DNA of 64,000 bases from Luteimonas suaedae (GCF_008312895.1 NZ_VSSP01000011.1:1-64000); one strand, 5' to 3'; positions 8,601-18,004 are shown, counted from the first letter of the stretch. Program-made: numbers and translations. The notes: generated by a model from the letters alone, not told the origin.

Positions 8601-11600
8601 TCAGCGCCTACGGCGATCTTGCCGGGGTTGCGGTGCCGGAGTTCGGGCGCGAGTCCGGGGAAGAGACGGTGGCGGCGGAACGCGGCGGCGAAGCCGAACG
8701 CGTCGAAGCAGGACACCTCGAAGCCGAACGTCTCGAAGCCGAACGCGTCGAAGTCGAGCGCCTTGAGGCCGAACGCCTCGAAGCGGAGCGTCTCGAAGCC
8801 GAACGCCTCGAAGCGGAGCGTCTCGAAGCCGAGCGTCTCGAAGCCGAGCGTCTCGAAGCCGAGCGTCTCGAAACCGAGCGTCTCGAAGCCGAACGTCTCG
8901 AAGCCGAACGTCTCGAAGCCGAGCGTCTCGAGGCCGAGCGTCTCGAAGTCGAGCGTCTCGAAGCCGAGCGTCTCGAGGCTGAACGTCTCGAGGCCGAGCG
9001 CCTCGAAGCCGAGCGCCTCGAAGCCGAGCGTCTCGAAACCGAGCGTCTCGAGGCCGAACGTCTCGAGGCCGAACGCGTCGAAGCCGAACGTCTCGAACTC
9101 GAAGCAGAGGAGGAGGCCGAGTACGCGCGCCTCGAAGCCGAATACGCAGAACAGGACAGGCTTGCCCGCCTGGAGGCCGAAAATGCCGCGGCCGCCGGAT
9201 CCGGGTCCGATGCCGATGCCGAAGTCCCGGAGCCCGTCGCGGAACCCGCGACGCCCGAGCCCGAGCCCGAGCCCGAGCCTGCCCCGGCCGCGACTGCGCA
9301 GGCCGATGCGACAGCAGCCGTGGATCCGGACGCGCCGCTCGAGCTGGCCGATCTCGACACCGAACTCGTCGACATCTTCGTCGAGGAAAGCGGCGACCTG
9401 CTCGATCACGCCGACGGCCTGCTCGCGCAGCTGCGCGAGGCCCCCGGCGAGCGCGAGCCGCTGGTCGGGTTGCAGCGCGACCTGCATACCATCAAGGGCG
9501 GTGCGCGCATGGCCGGGATCATGGCCATCGGCGAACTCGGCCATGCCATGGAGTCGCTGCTGGAGTCGGTGGTCGAGCAGCGCTGCGAGCTCGGCAGCGA
9601 CGGCATCCCGCTGCTCGAGCGCGGGTTCGACCGTCTGCATGTGATGGTGACACGCATCGGCGAGCGCCGTGCGGTGTCACTGTCGGAGGAACTGAGCGTC
9701 GAATTCGACGCCCGCGCCCGCGGCGAAACACCGGCCTCGCGGGCCGAGGCCGAATCCACTGCAGCCGCGGCGCCGGCGCCGGCCGTGGAGCTCGCGCCGC
9801 TGTCGGCGCCGATCGGCGACGACACGGCGGGCGACGGCGACGACATCACCGTGCGCGTCCCGCAGGAGCAGGTGCGCATTCGCGCCGATCTGCTCGACCG
9901 CCTGGTCAACTACGCCGGCGAGGTGGCGATCTACCGCGCCCGCCTCGAGCAGCAGCTCGGTGCCTTCCGCGCGGCGATGGCCGAGATGGAGCAGACCAAC
10001 ACCCGCCTGCGCGACCAGCTGCGCCGCCTCGACATCGAGACCGAGGCGCAGATCATCGCCCGCTTCCAGCGCGAGGGCGACAGCGGCGACGCCTCCTTCG
10101 ATCCGCTGGAGCTCGACCGTTTCTCCACCCTGCAGCAGCTGTCGCGCGCGCTGGCCGAATCGGCCACCGACATGACCAGCCTGCAGGGCACGCTCGACGA
10201 CCTGACGCGCCAGTACGAAACCCTGCTGCTGCAGCAGTCGCGGGTGAGCTCCGACCTGCAGGAAGGCCTCATGCGCACGCGCATGGTGCCGTTCGACGCC
10301 TTGCTGCCGCGCCTGCGGCGGGTGGTGCGCCAGGCTGCCGCCGAAACCGGCAAGCAGGTGCAGCTGAAGCTCGACGGCGCCCAGGGCGAGCTCGACCGCA
10401 ACGTGCTCGAGCGCATGACCGCGCCGCTGGAACACATGCTGCGCAACGCCGTCGTGCACGGCCTGGAAGGGCCGCAGGAGCGCCGCAGGGCGAACAAGCC
10501 GGAAGAGGGCACGGTGCGGATCGCGGTACGCCGCGAAGGCTCCGAAGTGGTGCTCGAGGTCGGCGACGACGGCCGCGGCCTCGACCGCGAAGCGATCCGG
10601 CGCCGCGCCGAGCAGCGCGGCCTGGTGCGTGCCGATGCGGTGCTCGGCAACAGCGATCTCGATACGATGATCTTCGAGCCCGGCTTCTCCACCGCCGACG
10701 AAGTCAGCCGGCTGGCCGGCCGCGGCGTCGGCATGGACGTGGTGGCCAGCGAGGTGCGCCAGCTCGGCGGCACGCTCGACATCGATTCGCGCAGCAGCGA
10801 AGGCACCCGGTTCACCCTGCGCCTGCCGCAGACGCTGGCGGTCACCCAGGCGGTGTTCGTGCGCATCGGCGAGACCAGCTTCGCGGTGCCGATCGCCTCG
10901 GTGCGTGGCGTCGGCCGGATCTCGCGTGCGCGCATGGAAGATCCGCACGCCGGCTACTCGTACGGCGGCGAGGAGTACGCGTTGCACGATCTCGGCAAGC
11001 TGGTCGGCCATGCACCGGCGCGGGCCGACGGGCAGCTGCAGATGCCGCTGCTGCTGATCGGCGCCGGCGACCTGCGCGCCGCGGTGGCGGTCGACCAGAT
11101 CGTCGGCAACCGCGAAATCGTGGTGAAGCCGGTGGGGCCGCAGGTCGCCTCGGTGCCCGGCATCTTCGGCGCCACCATCATGGGCGACGGCAGCGTGGTC
11201 GTGATCCTCGACATCGCGCCGCTGGTGCGTCGCCAGGTGGTGCAGCCGCGCGAGGAGGGCGCCACGGGGGCGTCGGAGCGGCGCCAGGTGCCGCTGGTGA
11301 TGGTGGTCGACGACTCGGTGACCATGCGCAAGGTCACCGGGCGCGTGCTCGAGCGCCACAACCTCGAGGTGGTGACGGCGAAGGACGGCATCGACGCGCT
11401 CGAGCGCCTGGACGAGCGCGTGCCCGACCTGATGCTGCTCGACATCGAGATGCCGCGCATGGACGGCTACGAGCTGGCCACGCAGATGAAGGCCGATCCG
11501 CGCCTGCGCAGCGTGCCGATCGTGATGATCACCTCCCGCACCGGCGAAAAGCACCGCCAGCGCGCATTCGAGATCGGCGTGGAACGCTATCTCGGCAAGC

Positions 11601-11668
11601 CGTACCAGGAGAACGAACTGATGCGCAACGTGCTGGACCTGCTCGGAAGCGGACGCGGCGATGGTTGA
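5681..11668 (+). CDS. pilL: Hybrid chemosensory histidine kinase PilL/ChpA with repeat insert
   Basis: The CheA-type hub of twitching chemotaxis, 1995 residues; Pseudomonas ChpA has about 2470. In order: degenerate phosphotransfer-like helices (His52 in LHQVQGTL), three recognisable Hpt modules with His680 (FHTLKGSG), His860 (VHTMNGAF) and His1269 (LHTIKGGA), a dimerisation and ATPase core around residue 1585 ([23 protein letters not shown]), a CheW-like domain from about 1715, and a receiver domain with Asp1921 in [12 protein letters not shown]. Between the second and third Hpt lies a run of about 27 pentapeptides (residues 1004-1138) followed by a Pro-Glu linker. GGAGG precedes the ATG. The start of the next gene overlaps the end by eight bases. 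Confidence 0.96.
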   Translation: MTALRDAIDYTTLGWIKPELDETLQQARIEIEAFVDDPTDASRMRFCAGYLHQVQGTLRMVELYAPAMVAEEMERLAQTLQEGATRDRDGACASLMRGALLLPDYLERLQGGHKDIPIVLLPLLNELRAARGAAGLSESVLFAPDLQRPLPADLPQAAPEPDPARGQTGARLAELNAAMAAWPDDGGPADAAAFATTLEALLPQAREEPVRRMLWVASRTMQALRDGAIVADTALRQGFAGVVREARQQLQHDGFGVPSPETALEPTRQLLYHVANNGGEHAALRELRDTFDLDAPAPSEAELDHARGSLRGRNRALLDTVAGAVKEDLLRVKDVLDLHLRTGERSTVALQPQVEALGRVADTLGMLGLGVARTVVQQQREAMEAIVRGDRQADENALLDIAGSLLYVDASLDDQVARLGDGDASDDEDPLVGESRKAGEILAREAIANFADARQAFVAFVETSWDHGELVEVPRLLQEVSGALQMLQLPLPADYLTGVRRYTETELLVRKRVPNGRQLDTLADALASLEYYLEALREQRGNRDDILDIARNSLETLGYWPLPPEQAPVAESADGADVAAAGSGQAAAPEAIAAGVAAFIDRPRAGQEQGTDPAAPTASAAAVRMDGGFEATDEDIDDEIREVFLEEFAEEIDHLDKLLPPWREQPNDMERLRPIRRVFHTLKGSGRLVGARALGDFSWKIESLLNRVLDGSRAATPAVVAMVDQAFQTLPQLQSALRGEAAVEVDLAQMQADAERIAAGDEAPPRPAAVRVAPTAAAPETEEIVAPASDREAQAPDATAGAPGPEIADAPDMVPASVDALLLEILDAEVTGHRATVDAWVARAAAGDSAADDTLLRAVHTMNGAFAMAEVPVVTEALAPAESYIRRMLAAQAVADAEGIAAIGALSTLVGATVAGLKSSRPQVPTCDALAARLATLRDGLPEVRPAPPVVDDDDDGASLAMGPVDAELSALDLSAYGDLAGVAVPEFGRESGEETVAAERGGEAERVEAGHLEAERLEAERVEVERLEAERLEAERLEAERLEAERLEAERLEAERLEAERLETERLEAERLEAERLEAERLEAERLEVERLEAERLEAERLEAERLEAERLEAERLETERLEAERLEAERVEAERLELEAEEEAEYARLEAEYAEQDRLARLEAENAAAAGSGSDADAEVPEPVAEPATPEPEPEPEPAPAATAQADATAAVDPDAPLELADLDTELVDIFVEESGDLLDHADGLLAQLREAPGEREPLVGLQRDLHTIKGGARMAGIMAIGELGHAMESLLESVVEQRCELGSDGIPLLERGFDRLHVMVTRIGERRAVSLSEELSVEFDARARGETPASRAEAESTAAAAPAPAVELAPLSAPIGDDTAGDGDDITVRVPQEQVRIRADLLDRLVNYAGEVAIYRARLEQQLGAFRAAMAEMEQTNTRLRDQLRRLDIETEAQIIARFQREGDSGDASFDPLELDRFSTLQQLSRALAESATDMTSLQGTLDDLTRQYETLLLQQSRVSSDLQEGLMRTRMVPFDALLPRLRRVVRQAAAETGKQVQLKLDGAQGELDRNVLERMTAPLEHMLRNAVVHGLEGPQERRRANKPEEGTVRIAVRREGSEVVLEVGDDGRGLDREAIRRRAEQRGLVRADAVLGNSDLDTMIFEPGFSTADEVSRLAGRGVGMDVVASEVRQLGGTLDIDSRSSEGTRFTLRLPQTLAVTQAVFVRIGETSFAVPIASVRGVGRISRARMEDPHAGYSYGGEEYALHDLGKLVGHAPARADGQLQMPLLLIGAGDLRAAVAVDQIVGNREIVVKPVGPQVASVPGIFGATIMGDGSVVVILDIAPLVRRQVVQPREEGATGASERRQVPLVMVVDDSVTMRKVTGRVLERHNLEVVTAKDGIDALERLDERVPDLMLLDIEMPRMDGYELATQMKADPRLRSVPIVMITSRTGEKHRQRAFEIGVERYLGKPYQENELMRNVLDLLGSGRGDG
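8690..9094 (+). repeat. 15-bp in-frame tandem repeat encoding (E-A-E-R-L)n in PilL
   Basis: About 27 copies of a 15-base unit (GAAGCCGAGCGTCTC) encode residues 1004-1138 of PilL. Variation is mostly synonymous, with occasional V, T, G or H at the Ala, Arg or Leu positions, so the reading frame and charge pattern are kept. Because 15 is a multiple of three, copy-number change would alter length without breaking the gene. Confidence 0.95.
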
Positions 11669-13211
11669 CGGCGCCACCCGCGTCGCGCTGCTGGCGCGCC
11701 CCGGCGATGCCCGCGAGCGCCTGGCCTCGGCGCTGCGCGAGGCCGGCGCGGACCTGGTCGCCGTCGCCGATCCGGTGTCCACCGATGCCAGCGAGGTCGC
11801 CGCGGCTTCGCCGCAGGCGATCCTGGTGGCGCTGGAACCGGCGATCGAGGATGCGCTCGAAGCCTATGAGTCGTTGCTCGGCGACCCGCGGATCGCGGTG
11901 ATCTTCGACGAGGCCGAACTGGCGGCGCAACGCGCCGGCTGGGACGCCGCGCGCTGGGTGCGGCATCTCGCGGCCAAGCTCAACCGCCATGACGACGTGC
12001 TGCCGCCCGGGCGCGAGCAGGACGGCGAGTGGCAGCCGTCGCCCGGGCCGTTGTCGCCGGGCTACCGTGAAGCGTCGGCGCTCGAGCTGGCGTCGATCGC
12101 CGGCGAAATGCAGGCGGCGGCCGAAGAGGTGCCGCGCAACGACGGCCTGGACGCCGTGGAGCCGGCCGAGGCCACGCCGCATCCCATGGGTCCGGCGCAT
12201 GCCGCTGCGTCTACGGCCGCGGACGAGGTCGCCGCTTTCGCCATCGATATCGACATCGACGACGACGTATCCGTTGCCTCCGCCGAAGACATCGCGCTCG
12301 GCGGGATGACGCTGCAGGAGGTGACCCTCGATGGACTTGACGTCGAGGGGCTGTCGCTGGAGGACATCAGTTTCGAAGCCGGCGACGACGTCGGCAGCGC
12401 TCGGGATCCAGCGGACGATGCAGGCGAAGCGACAGCCGCGACGGAGGCGAACGCGGATGACGATGACCACGCCGTCGCTGCCGACTCGGTCGATGATTCG
12501 GAGCTGACGCTGATCGACGACGCCGTGACGGGGCCGGATTCGGCTTCCGCCGGCCGCCGCTTCAGCCAGGACCTGGCCGACTTGGAAGTACGGATCGCCG
12601 GCCTCGAACTGGCCGATGCCGACAGCTACGGCCATGGCCCGGAACAAGGCGCAGTGCTGATCGAAGGGGGACTGGGTGGGCCGGACGCGGTGCGTCAGTT
12701 GCTGGCGGCGATCCCGTCGGGCTTTCCGCGCCCGCTGCTGGTGCGCCTGCGCCTGGACGGCGGCCGCTACGACCGCCTGGTACGCCAGATGGAGCGCGCC
12801 GCGCAATTGCCGGCGGTGCTGGCCGAGGACGGCGCCGGCGCCGAGGCGGGCCATGTGTATTTCCTGCCGCCTGACATCACCATCGTGCGCGATCGCGGGC
12901 AATTGCGTTTCACGCGTGCCGAGGGTGCCGGTGCCGGCCTGCCGGAAGCGCTGCCGCCGGGCGACAGTGCGGTACTGTTCCTCAGCGGCAGCGATCCATC
13001 GCTGGTCGATGCCGCCATGGGGCGCGCCTGGGGCGGCGCCCTGGTCGCCGGCCAGTCGCCCGAGGGTTGCTACGACGGGGCCGCGGCCGACGTCGTGATC
13101 GCGCGCGGTGGCGAATCCGGCATGCCGCGACAATTGGCCGCGCGTCTCAGCGAGCGCTGGCCGTCCTCCGACCGTCCGGCCGGTGCAGATCTCGAGGAGC
13201 CAGAAGCGTGA
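11661..13211 (+). CDS. chpB: CheB-like protein ChpB, catalytically degenerate
   Basis: The position after pilL and the C-terminal 190 residues identify a CheB methylesterase-fold protein (516 residues). The N-terminus ([16 protein letters not shown]) is a receiver-like domain without an obvious phospho-Asp, followed by an acidic linker (residues about 150-310, many Asp/Glu). In the esterase part the nucleophile motif G-x-S-x-G-G reads [10 protein letters not shown] (334-343), with Gly337 where the catalytic Ser should be. The catalytic His segment 'VQHMPPG' reads VRLRLDGG. The Asp region survives as LFLSGSDP. By alignment to the known Ser-His-Asp triad it should not hydrolyse glutamyl esters. 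It may serve as a scaffold. It shares GTGA with the next gene. Confidence 0.8.
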   Translation: MVDGATRVALLARPGDARERLASALREAGADLVAVADPVSTDASEVAAASPQAILVALEPAIEDALEAYESLLGDPRIAVIFDEAELAAQRAGWDAARWVRHLAAKLNRHDDVLPPGREQDGEWQPSPGPLSPGYREASALELASIAGEMQAAAEEVPRNDGLDAVEPAEATPHPMGPAHAAASTAADEVAAFAIDIDIDDDVSVASAEDIALGGMTLQEVTLDGLDVEGLSLEDISFEAGDDVGSARDPADDAGEATAATEANADDDDHAVAADSVDDSELTLIDDAVTGPDSASAGRRFSQDLADLEVRIAGLELADADSYGHGPEQGAVLIEGGLGGPDAVRQLLAAIPSGFPRPLLVRLRLDGGRYDRLVRQMERAAQLPAVLAEDGAGAEAGHVYFLPPDITIVRDRGQLRFTRAEGAGAGLPEALPPGDSAVLFLSGSDPSLVDAAMGRAWGGALVAGQSPEGCYDGAAADVVIARGGESGMPRQLAARLSERWPSSDRPAGADLEEPEA

Positions 13212-13678
13212 GCGACGATCGCCAGGACATCCGCGGCGTGCTGATCCAGGTCCAGGGGGCACGTTTGCTGCTGCCCAATGCCACCATCTCCGAAGTCCTG
13301 TCCTATGCCGATCCGGAACCGGTCGCCGACGCCCCCGACTGGCTGCTTGGTCGCATCCGCTGGCGCGGCTGGCAGCTGCCGCTGGTGGCGTTCTCGCGCA
13401 TGGCCGGCATCGCCGCCGAGCAGGGCGGGCTCGGCAGCAAGGTGGTGGTGATGAAGGCGCTGCACGGCAGCGACCGCATGCCCTTTTTCGCGCTGCTGAC
13501 CCATGGCTTCCCGCGCCTGGTCACGGTCGCCCGAGACGCGTTGGTCGCCGATGCCGATGAGGGCACGTTGCCCGAGGGCGTGCTCACCCGTGTGTTGCTC
13601 AACGACGACCCGGCACTGATCCCGGATCTCGACGCCGTCGCTGCCGCGGTCGAAAGCGCGCTGCAACGGGCCGCCTGA
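13208..13678 (+). CDS. chpC: CheW-like adaptor ChpC
   Basis: A 156-residue CheW-domain protein closing the chemosensory operon. It starts at GTG (13208) overlapping the chpB stop by four bases, which argues for coupled translation. Seen: GVLIQVQGARLLLPNATISE, GRIRWRGWQLPLVAFSRMAG and FFALLTHGFPRLVTVARDAL, matching the beta-barrel pattern of ChpC rather than PilI. Presumably a second coupling protein for a receptor. The upstream open frame to 13067 belongs to a shadow of chpB. Confidence 0.85.
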   Translation: MSDDRQDIRGVLIQVQGARLLLPNATISEVLSYADPEPVADAPDWLLGRIRWRGWQLPLVAFSRMAGIAAEQGGLGSKVVVMKALHGSDRMPFFALLTHGFPRLVTVARDALVADADEGTLPEGVLTRVLLNDDPALIPDLDAVAAAVESALQRAA

Positions 13679-13740
13679 TTTCCGCGGCACCAACCAGGTA
13701 GCCAGCAGGACCTTCCATTTCTCGAAGGCCTGCCGCATTC

Positions 13741-13890
13741 CTCCGTAGGAGCGCGCCATGCGCGCGATACCGCGGGTGTCGGCAAGATCCGGTGGATGCC
13801 GAGATCCTGGACTGGCAGATGCGCCGGTCACCGGAATTTGCAGGCGACGCCATGCCCGCGGTATCGCGCGCATGGCGCGCTCCTACGGAG
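13741..13890. repeat. 150-bp palindromic element, copy 1 (perfect 36-bp inverted ends)
   Basis: The ends at 13741-13776 and 13855-13890 are exact reverse complements over 36 bases (each starts CTCCGTAGGAGCGCGCC when read inward). The 78-base core recurs, inverted, in the copy at 28441-28581. It lies between convergent chpC and rsmE. No transposase is encoded. The remainder of the 240-base gap shows nothing else. Confidence 0.85.
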
Positions 13891-13917
13891 AATTCCGCGT
13901 ACGCTGCCCGTCGGCAA

Positions 13918-14655
13918 TTATCTGCCCATGTCGCCGAAGCGGGATTGCAGCGCCGCGATCGCGGCGATGCCCGCGGTCTCGGTGCGCAGCACGCGCGGGC
14001 CGAGGCGGATCCCGGCGAAGCCGGCGGCGTGCAGGGTCTCGCGATCGCGAGCCGACCAGCCGCCCTCCGGCCCCACGGCGATCACCACCGGCGCTTCCGG
14101 CGGATCGAGCGAAGTGATCGTGGCCGTGGCGAACGGATCGAGCAGCAGCCGCGGCCCGCTTGCCGGCAGCCCGGGCAGCGCCGCGGCGAGGGGCTGGACC
14201 GCGGCGACACCGGGAACCCGTGCCCGGCCGCTCTGCTCGCAGGCGGCGACTACCACGCTGGTCCAGTGCGCAAGCCGCTTTTCCGCCCGCGCGGCGTCCA
14301 GCTTCACCTCGCTGCGTTCGCTGCCGGCGGGAACGAAGCCGGCCACGCCCAGTTCGGTCGCCTTCTGCAGGATCCAGTCCATCTTCTCGCCGCGGGCGAT
14401 GCCCTGCAGCAGCACGATGCGCAACGGCGACTCGTTGTCGACCGTGCGCATCGCCAGCACCTCGGCCTCGCCGCCGCGTTTGCCGGCCGCGACGATGCGG
14501 CAGTCGTAGTCGCGGCCGTCGCCGTTGAACAGCACGCAGGCATCGCCTTCGCGCAAGCGTAGCACGCGCAGCAGGTGCGCGACGGCCGCATCCGGCAATG
14601 CGACGCGTGCGCCGGGGACCAGCGGTGTGTCGAGGTAGGCGCGGGTCAGGCGCAT
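13918..14655 (-). CDS. rsmE: 16S rRNA (uracil(1498)-N(3))-methyltransferase
   Basis: A SPOUT-family methyltransferase (245 residues) that modifies U1498 of 16S rRNA. The N-terminal PUA-like domain opens MRLTRAYLDTPL, with HLLRVLRLREGDACVLFNG. The C-terminal SPOUT knot carries KMDWILQKATELGVAGFVP, AVGPEGGWSARDRE and LGPRVLRTETAGI, all hallmarks of RsmE. The start at 14655 is set by homology; the open frame running to 15180 is translated repeat DNA. TAA stop. Confidence 0.95.
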   Translation of the reverse strand: MRLTRAYLDTPLVPGARVALPDAAVAHLLRVLRLREGDACVLFNGDGRDYDCRIVAAGKRGGEAEVLAMRTVDNESPLRIVLLQGIARGEKMDWILQKATELGVAGFVPAGSERSEVKLDAARAEKRLAHWTSVVVAACEQSGRARVPGVAAVQPLAAALPGLPASGPRLLLDPFATATITSLDPPEAPVVIAVGPEGGWSARDRETLHAAGFAGIRLGPRVLRTETAGIAAIAALQSRFGDMGR

Positions 14656-14735
14656 GGCGCCGTCTTCCGGGCCGGCGATGGAGGGCGGCAGTCCATGGCG
14701 CGTATCGGAGCGGAGGAGTGCGCCGGGCGCCAGGC

Positions 14736-14949
14736 AAATCCCCCCCAGCCCCCCTTTTTCAAAGGGGGGAGCTCGCCGCCGCCACAAGTGGGGTTTTGCA
14801 GGATTCCGTTGCACAGCTTGGTCGGCTCCGACATGCCCGCTCCGATCTTCCGCGGCGGCATGTTCGGCTGCACGCGGACCGCTGGCAGGACAGTTCGCAA
14901 ATGCGCTGTTGCCTCCCCCCTTTGAAAAAGGGGGGCTGGGGGGGATTTG
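14736..14949. repeat. Inverted pair of C-rich 'AAATCCCCC..TTTTTCAAAGGGGG' repeats
   Basis: AAATCCCCCCCAGCCCCC followed by TTTTTCAAAGGGGGG (14736-14769) reappears as its reverse complement at 14915-14949, flanking about 145 bases of unremarkable DNA. The same family occurs at 46308-46406. It occupies most of the 376-base gap between rsmE and bioA; I see no gene in the gap. Confidence 0.85.
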
Positions 14950-15031
14950 CTGTTGCCGGGTCGCGCGGCGACGCCCCGGGCGACGGCCCGGGCATGCACC
15001 CGATGCGATCGCGCGCAGGCGAGCCGGCGGC

Positions 15032-16429
15032 TCACGCCGTCGCCTCGTCGATCGCCGCGCGGGTGGTCTCGGCCAGCAGCTGCAGCTGGTCATCGTCGAT
15101 GCAGTACGGCGGCATCCAGTAGAGGATGTCGCCGAGTGGACGCAGCAACACCCCGCGTTCCACCGCGGCCCGGTAGGCACGCAGCCCGATGCGGCGGGCG
15201 GGATCGAACGGCGTGCGCCGGTCGCCGTTTTCCGTCAGTTCGAAGGCGACGATCATGCCCGCCTGGCGCACGTCGGCGACGTGCGGGTGCGCCGCCAGCG
15301 GCGCGGCGAGCGCAGCCATCTTCTCCGCCGTGACCCGGTTGCGCGCGAGCACGGCGTCGGCCTCGAAGATATCCAGCGTCGCCAGTGCCGCGGCGCAGGC
15401 CAGCGGATTCCCCGTGTAGCTGTGCGAATGCAGGAATGCACGCTCGCGCGACTCGTCGAGGAAGCCCTCGTAGATCGTCTGCGTGGCCAGCACCGCCGCC
15501 AGCGGCAGGAAGCCGCCGGTCAGGCCCTTTGACAGGCACAGCAGGTCCGGCATCACGCCTGCCTGCTCGCAGGCGAACAGCGTGCCGGTGCGCCCGAAGC
15601 CGACCGCGATCTCGTCGGCAATCAGGAACGCGCCGTGCACGTCGCACAGCTCGCGTGCGCGCTTCAGGTACACCGGGTCGTACATGCGCATGCCGCCGGC
15701 GCACTGCACGCGCGGCTCCAGCACCAGCGCGCAGATCTCGCCCGGATGCTCGTCGAACAGGCGCGCCAGCGCGTCGCCGGCGTCTTCGGCATGGCCGGCG
15801 GCGCTCTGGCCTTCGCGGGCGAGATACGCGTCCGGCGAGGGCGCGAACAGCGTTTCCATCAGCAGCGGTGCATAGACCCGTCGGTACAGCGGGATGTCAC
15901 CGACCGACAGCGCGCCGATGGTTTCGCCGTGATAGCCGTTCTCCAGCGCGACGAACTTCGTCCGCCGTGGCTCGTCGCCGCGGTTCACGAACCACTGGAA
16001 TGCCATCTTCAAGGCGACCTCGACACCGGCCGAGCCGTTGTCGGCGTAGAACACCTTCGCCAGCGGGTGGCGGCCGGCCTGGCGCGGTGCCAGTGCCAGC
16101 AACCGTTCGGCCAGCTCCACTGCCGGCAGGTGCGAGCAGCCGGCCAGGATCACGTGCTCGAGCGTGCGCGCCTGCCGTGCGATCGCCTCGGCGATGCGTG
16201 GCTCGGCATGGCCGAACAGGTTGGTCCACCAGCTCGACACCGCGTCCAGCATGCGGCGGCCGTCGGGCGCGACCAGCCAGGCGCCGTCGCCGCTTGCGAC
16301 CGGCAGCAGCGGCAGGGTATCGGGATGCTCGCGCATCTGCGTGCACGGATGCCACAGCACGGCGAGGTCGCGGGCGCGCCAGTCGGCGGCGTCGGCTAGA
16401 ATGGCGGGATCGTGAAGCTTCTCAGTCAT
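15032..16429 (-). CDS. bioA: Adenosylmethionine-8-amino-7-oxononanoate aminotransferase
   Basis: The PLP-dependent class III aminotransferase that makes 7,8-diaminopelargonate for biotin, using SAM as amino donor. 465 residues. Seen: HPCTQMREH, substrate-binding SSWWTNLFGHAEPRI, FYADNGSAGVEVALKM, NGYHGETIGALSVGD, IADEIAVGFGRTGTLFACEQ and the PLP-lysine Lys301 in LSKGLTGGFLPL. The double Trp and YHGET words distinguish BioA from other class III enzymes. No other bio gene is adjacent. It is divergent from nudE with a short shared promoter region of 38 bases. Confidence 0.97.
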   Translation of the reverse strand: MTEKLHDPAILADAADWRARDLAVLWHPCTQMREHPDTLPLLPVASGDGAWLVAPDGRRMLDAVSSWWTNLFGHAEPRIAEAIARQARTLEHVILAGCSHLPAVELAERLLALAPRQAGRHPLAKVFYADNGSAGVEVALKMAFQWFVNRGDEPRRTKFVALENGYHGETIGALSVGDIPLYRRVYAPLLMETLFAPSPDAYLAREGQSAAGHAEDAGDALARLFDEHPGEICALVLEPRVQCAGGMRMYDPVYLKRARELCDVHGAFLIADEIAVGFGRTGTLFACEQAGVMPDLLCLSKGLTGGFLPLAAVLATQTIYEGFLDESRERAFLHSHSYTGNPLACAAALATLDIFEADAVLARNRVTAEKMAALAAPLAAHPHVADVRQAGMIVAFELTENGDRRTPFDPARRIGLRAYRAAVERGVLLRPLGDILYWMPPYCIDDDQLQLLAETTRAAIDEATA

Positions 16430-16467
16430 CCCGGCATTATCGCCCGGCCGGCAGCCGGACTTCGACC

Positions 16468-17022
16468 ATGACGCGCCGCCTGCCGATCATCCACTCCATC
16501 ACCGAGCATGACGCCGGCCCCTACCGCATGGAGCGGCTCGACCTGGAGTTCGGCAACGGTGAGCGCCGCCGTTTCGAACGCCTGCACGGACGCGGCCATG
16601 GCGCGGTGGCGGTGGTGCCGCTGATCGACGACGACACCGTGCTGCTGGTGCGCGAGTACGCCGCCGGCGTGCACCGCTACGAGCTCGGGCTGGTGAAGGG
16701 TCGGATCGACGCCGGCGAGACGCCGCTGCAGGCCGCCGACCGCGAGCTCAAGGAGGAAGCCGGCTACGGCGCACATCGGCTGGAGGTGCTGCGCTCGTTG
16801 ACGCTGGCGCCCACCTACATGAGCCATCTCACCTGGCTGGTGTTGGCGCGCGACCTGTATCCCGAGCGCCTGCCCGGCGACGAGCCGGAGGAGCTCGAAG
16901 TGGTGCCGTGGAGGCTCGACGCGCTGCACGAGCTGATCCTGCGCGAGGATTTCTCGGAAGGCCGCTCGATCGCCGCGCTGTTCCTCGCCCGCGAATACCT
17001 GCAGCGCCATGCCGGTCGCTGA
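16468..17022 (+). CDS. nudE: ADP compounds hydrolase NudE
   Basis: A Nudix hydrolase (184 residues) cleaving ADP-ribose, NADH and diadenosine compounds. The Nudix box is complete: GRIDAGETPLQAADRELKEE followed by AGY, near residues 76-98. The N-terminus (IIHSITEHDAGPYRMERLDLEF) and the LTLAPTYMSHLTWLVLARDLYPE segment follow NudE. The ATG at 16468 is set by homology. It overlaps cysQ by 14 bases, and the pair nudE-cysQ is also adjacent in many gammaproteobacteria. Confidence 0.93.
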   Translation: MTRRLPIIHSITEHDAGPYRMERLDLEFGNGERRRFERLHGRGHGAVAVVPLIDDDTVLLVREYAAGVHRYELGLVKGRIDAGETPLQAADRELKEEAGYGAHRLEVLRSLTLAPTYMSHLTWLVLARDLYPERLPGDEPEELEVVPWRLDALHELILREDFSEGRSIAALFLAREYLQRHAGR

Positions 17023-17803
17023 CCGCATCCGCGAAGGCGTGATCGCCATCGCACGCGAGGCCGCGGACGCGATCCTGCACGTCTACGCCGGCGAATTCTC
17101 GGTCGAGCACAAGGACGACGCCTCGCCGCTGACCGCCGCGGACCTGGCCGCGCATCGCTGCATCGTCGAGGGGCTGGCGGCGCTGACGCCGGATATCCCG
17201 GTGCTGTCAGAGGAGTCGGCGGACACTGTGCCGGTTGCGCTGCGGCGGCAGTGGCCGCGGCTGTGGGTGGTCGATCCGCTCGACGGCACCCGTGAGTTCG
17301 TCAAGCGCAACGGCGAATTCACCGTCAACATCGCCCTGGTCGAGGACGGCGTCGCCACGTTCGGGGTGATCCAGCAGCCGGTCACCAGTGCGCTATGGCA
17401 CGGCGCGCCCGGCCACGGCGCCTGGCTGTGCGAGGGCGCCAGCGAGCGCGCGTTGCACGCGCGCCGTCCGGCGCACGCACCGCTGCGCGTCGCCGCCAGC
17501 CGCTCGCATCGCGACGGCCGCACCGAGGCACTGATGGCGCGCATCGGCGACACCGAGCCGGTCGCCCTGGGATCCTCGCTGAAGTTCTGCTGGCTGGCCG
17601 AGGGACGCATGGACGTGTATCCGCGCTTCGGCCCGACCAGTGAATGGGACACCGCCGCCGGCCAGGCGATCCTGGAGGGCGCGGGTGGCCTGGTGGTCGA
17701 TCCGCGCGGGCGCCCGTTCCGCTACAACCAGCGCGATACCCTGCTCAACGGTGATTTCATCGCCCTGGGTGATCCCGAATTGCCGTGGAGGGATTGGCTG
17801 TGA
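17009..17803 (+). CDS. cysQ: 3'(2'),5'-bisphosphate nucleotidase CysQ
   Basis: Hydrolyses PAP to AMP, clearing the by-product of sulfate assimilation; membrane-associated phosphatase of the inositol monophosphatase superfamily (264 residues). Metal-site motifs seen: LSEESAD near 68 and VVDPLDGTREFVKRNGEF near 88, followed by FGPTSEWDTAAGQAILEGAGG near 209. The last supplies the conserved Asp of the WDTAAG motif. Coupled to nudE by overlap. A REP-type element starts shortly after the stop. Confidence 0.95.
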   Translation: MPVADRIREGVIAIAREAADAILHVYAGEFSVEHKDDASPLTAADLAAHRCIVEGLAALTPDIPVLSEESADTVPVALRRQWPRLWVVDPLDGTREFVKRNGEFTVNIALVEDGVATFGVIQQPVTSALWHGAPGHGAWLCEGASERALHARRPAHAPLRVAASRSHRDGRTEALMARIGDTEPVALGSSLKFCWLAEGRMDVYPRFGPTSEWDTAAGQAILEGAGGLVVDPRGRPFRYNQRDTLLNGDFIALGDPELPWRDWL

Positions 17804-17827
17804 GCGCAACCGCGTCTTGGTCGGGCG

Positions 17828-17977
17828 GTAGCAGGCGCTTCAGCCCCGACCCGGCGTAGGTTGACGGCAGATGCCCTCTGCCCTTGTGTCTCTTGGCAGC
17901 GCGCGGCGGCGCGCCTATCAGTAGCCGCCACCGACCGGGCTGCCTGGGGCGGTCGCGGCTGAAGCCGCTCCTACAAA
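17828..17977. repeat. REP-core-REP composite element, copy 1
   Basis: A degenerate left REP (GCGCTTCAGCCCCGACC) at about 17833 and a right REP (GGTCGCGGCTGAAGCCGCTC) at about 17951 bracket a core with GCAGCGCGCGGCGGCGCG. The core is shared with 59748-59842 and 61765-61858. It lies between cysQ and mazG, both on the plus strand. Confidence 0.75.
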
Positions 17978-18004
17978 GGGCAGGATGTTTTGGAGAAGGA
18001 TGGC

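Noticed and set aside
8690..9094. Possible CRISPR-like or TAL-effector-like array
   Set aside because: The units are 15 bp, contiguous and in frame within a gene. There are no spacers and no 34-residue repeats.
5573..9640. A 1355-codon open frame antisense to pilL, with Leu-Gly-Phe-Glu-Thr repeats
   Set aside because: It is the mirror of the pilL tandem repeat in GC-rich DNA. It has no start context or domain, while pilL shows clear kinase domains.
8463..9644. Ser-Lys-Pro-rich frame inside pilL
   Set aside because: A +2-frame shadow of the E-A-E-R-L repeat; third-base patterns follow the pilL frame.
13918..15180. A longer rsmE start at 15180
   Set aside because: The extra sequence is translated C-rich repeat DNA, and the conserved N-terminus starts at 14655.
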